From the IMG/VR virus record IMGVR_UViG_3300020159_002739, positions 1 to 24,432 of that record: a stretch of 24,432 nucleotides of DNA; one strand, written 5' to 3'. Position numbers and translations under genes: made by a program. Each line of letters starts with the position of its first letter. Positions within the stretch are counted from its first letter, which is position 1. Shown piece after piece: positions 23,155 through 24,432 of this stretch. The notes under the pieces were generated by a model. That model saw nothing but the letters and a program-made list of their open reading frames with translations, did no database searches and was not told the DNA's origin. This stretch comes from a virus.

Positions 23155-23499
23155 CTACAGGTCGGAACCAGTTTTGTCAATCTGTTCTTTCATCACCTCA
23201 AGCATCTTAGACATATTGTTCAAAATAATCTTCATGTCAGTCCCAGGAGGCATACCCATCATGATCGCAGATTGAATAACCTTTTCTTTCATTTCAACTG
23301 CTTCTGGATCGTCAGATAAACTCAATCTAGTATAAAGAACTTTTTGTTTATCTAAAAGAGTTTCTAAAACTTCAACATGCTCAAGTTTTTCTTGCTTGGT
23401 CATTGTAGGAAACTTAAAGATATTTCCGTAGATTTGTTCTTGAAGTTCTGCAATCTCAGTCATCTCCGCACGGACGACATCTGAACTAAAGAAACTCAT
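23155..23499 (-). CDS. DUF1825-like protein, 114 aa
   Basis: This is a helical protein with MSFFSSDVVRAEMTEIAELQ, then KLEHVEVLETLLDKQKVLYT, RLSLSDDPEAVEMKEKV and a Met-rich end with MMGMPPGTDMKIILNNMSKM. Overall pattern and length resemble the cyanobacterial family DUF1825, recalled from memory and not searched. If right, it is a host-type protein in a phage replication operon. The ATG overlaps the gp59 stop (ATGA), with GGAGG 5-6 bases upstream inside gp59, so it is tightly co-translated between the helicase loader and gp32. The function is unknown; a role at the replication or transcription complex is suggested by position only. Confidence 0.75.
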   Translation of the reverse strand: MSFFSSDVVRAEMTEIAELQEQIYGNIFKFPTMTKQEKLEHVEVLETLLDKQKVLYTRLSLSDDPEAVEMKEKVIQSAIMMGMPPGTDMKIILNNMSKMLEVMKEQIDKTGSDL

Positions 23500-24092
23500 T
23501 GATCCTCCAGAATAATCTCTTTCAAAATTTTACGAAAACGAAATACATCAATATTTAGAAAAGGATTGTATTTTTTAATCCTGCGACTGACGGTTTCCCA
23601 CACTGGGTCTTTGAGTTTCTTATCAAACGTGTTCCCGTACAGGAATATTCTATCGTAAATCACCATAGTTTCTAGGCTAATCTTCCCGCTCAGGAACTTT
23701 TTGAGTAGAGGAGGATGCCCTTTAGAACAACTGAAGACATCCTCAAACTTGTTTTCCTCAAATAAAGATTGACTTTCTTCTCTGAAGATATAGGAAAGTG
23801 ATTGGATTTTCTTTTGCCACTGTTGATATCTACCTTCACCTTCTTTCATCATTTCACCAATCCAAAGTGTTTCTGGGTCAGGACAAGATACAAAGTTAGC
23901 AACAAAAAACTCTACAACTTCTTCGTCTGATTTTTGCCTTGAGACTCTCTCAAACCACATCCTATCTTTTCTTTTATAGAATGACTGAAGGGTTGCACGA
24001 CTTTTACCACAATACTTATGATAATCATAACTGTCTTTAGTGAAGTGATTCTTCAAAGACAAATAACATTTATAGGCATCAAAAGGCATCAT
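23496..24092 (-). CDS. 59: gp59 loader of the gp41 DNA helicase
   Basis: This is a 198-aa protein (T4 gp59 has 217), basic and almost entirely helical as the T4 protein is. Matching landmarks are MPFDAYKCYLSLKNHF (T4: VYKLYLMIKQHM), YDYHKYCGKSRATLQSFYKR, DRMWFERVSRQKSDEEVVEF with FFVANFVSCPDPETLWIGEM (T4: ALIFISNLVANQDAWIGDI), KISLETMVIYDRIF and a C-terminal KKYNPFLNIDV. T4 gp59 places the hexameric helicase gp41 on gp32-coated forks. It follows gp33 by 3 bases (TAATGAATGATG), which implies coupling; either of two adjacent ATG codons could start it. The order 33-59-x-32 resembles T4, with one gene inserted. Confidence 0.88.
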   Translation of the reverse strand: MMPFDAYKCYLSLKNHFTKDSYDYHKYCGKSRATLQSFYKRKDRMWFERVSRQKSDEEVVEFFVANFVSCPDPETLWIGEMMKEGEGRYQQWQKKIQSLSYIFREESQSLFEENKFEDVFSCSKGHPPLLKKFLSGKISLETMVIYDRIFLYGNTFDKKLKDPVWETVSRRIKKYNPFLNIDVFRFRKILKEIILEDQ

Positions 24093-24095
24093 TCA

Positions 24096-24350
24096 TTAAA
24101 GGGGTAGTTTTGCCCTAGAACTTTTCTTTAAAAAGTTAAGTTCCATTGCTTCATACTTAATTTTTTCTTTCAAAGGTTTTGAAATTAGTTTCGGAACAGA
24201 CTCTACATCAATATTATTCTGCTCACAAAAATGAACTATCGCATCAATGTAGTTCATATCCGAACTATGAACAAGTCCTTCAATCTCTTGAGCAAAACGA
24301 GATGGACAGAAGAATTTACTTTCTAATACTTTCTCTAATTCATTCTCCAT
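24096..24350 (-). CDS. 33: gp33 late promoter transcription coactivator
   Basis: I start at the ATG at 24350 (MENELEKVLESKFFCPSRFA), giving 84 residues; the frame is open further only from a TTG without a ribosome binding site. The body carries SSDMNYIDAIVHFCEQNNID, VESVPKLISKPLKEKIKYEA and the end ELNFLKKSSRAKLPL, typical of cyanophage gp33 and comparable to the late sigma region 4-like pattern of T4 gp33 (112 aa). In T4 it bridges RNA polymerase and the sliding clamp gp45, allowing gp55-directed late transcription. It is the first gene of an operon with gp59, a DUF1825-like gene and gp32. Confidence 0.87.
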   Translation of the reverse strand: MENELEKVLESKFFCPSRFAQEIEGLVHSSDMNYIDAIVHFCEQNNIDVESVPKLISKPLKEKIKYEAMELNFLKKSSRAKLPL

Positions 24351-24402
24351 CTGACCTAGTATTGTGATGTACAAATTCTTTGATATAACGAACTAATAAC
24401 TT

Positions 24403-24431
24403 AATATAGTCCCCTTTGTTTCTTTTGTCAA
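24403..24431 (-). promoter_or_regulatory. Host-type sigma-70 promoter for the gp33-gp59-gp32 operon
   Basis: On the minus strand a perfect -35 TTGACA (24431-24426) is followed by exactly 17 bases and a -10 TATATT (24408-24403). It lies about 53 bases before the gp33 ATG, and no terminator follows before gp32. Confidence 0.78.
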
Positions 24432-24432
24432 A

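Noticed and set aside
24096-24374. Longer gp33 start at a TTG at 24374
   Set aside because: The extra eight residues are not needed and no ribosome binding site precedes the TTG; the ATG at 24350 fits better.
1-24432. CRISPR arrays, insertion sequences, integrases, photosynthesis genes such as psbA
   Set aside because: None was seen; the only long direct repeats are within the giant virion gene.

Overview
The window looks like part of a T4-like marine cyanophage genome (myovirus of Prochlorococcus or Synechococcus). The evidence is an AT-rich sequence with densely packed, overlapping genes, recognisable T4 relatives (gp33, gp59, gp32, gp53, gp48, gp4, gp54-like, gp26-like, gp5), T4-type late promoters (TATAAATA or one mismatch), and host-type sigma-70 promoters in front of early or middle genes. 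All identifications come from reading the proteins by eye; no database search was run.

Layout from left to right: (1) 1-550, minus strand: the 5' part of a tRNA-Leu(UAA) cut by the window edge, an intrinsic terminator, two tiny genes (59 and 60 aa), and a near-consensus sigma-70 promoter that drives them. (2) 547-7735, minus strand: late virion genes, namely a 91-aa protein, two tandem proteins sharing an H-x-C-x-EGPE fibre domain, a beta-helix spike-like protein, and a 1585-aa protein built as an internal duplication of PA14-like units with a late promoter in front. (3) 7740-17827, minus strand: the tail hub and tail-length operon behind a perfect late promoter. In transcription order it holds a gp26-like tail assembly protein, a short downstream frame, two large tape-measure-like proteins (the second with two murein hydrolase domains), a gp27-like hub protein, a 72-aa protein, and gp5 without a lysozyme domain. 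(4) 17856-18302, plus strand: a two-gene cassette of small membrane proteins with its own ribosome binding site and a strong terminator. (5) 18301-22121: a gp54-like tube initiator on the minus strand, divergent from the plus-strand run gp4, a 128-aa protein, gp48, gp53. (6) 22122-24432, minus strand: a replication and late-control operon gp33, gp59, a DUF1825-like protein, gp32, behind a sigma-70 promoter with 17-bp spacing.

The most notable signal is at the end of the gp26-like gene. A canonical -1 slippery heptamer (T TTT TTC) sits inside the only 10-codon window where the two frames can be joined. It has a Shine-Dalgarno-like GAGGG about 9-10 nt upstream and a GGTCC-ATAT-GGACC hairpin 10 nt downstream. 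A -1 shift would fuse the gp26-like protein to the next short frame, just before the tape-measure genes. That is the arrangement of the lambda G/GT tail assembly chaperones, and it suggests that the gp26/gp51 region of this phage works by programmed frameshifting.

Regulatory logic: gp33, a coactivator of late transcription, is made from a host-type promoter, and most structural blocks carry T4-type late promoters. No stretch longer than 300 bases lacks a gene.
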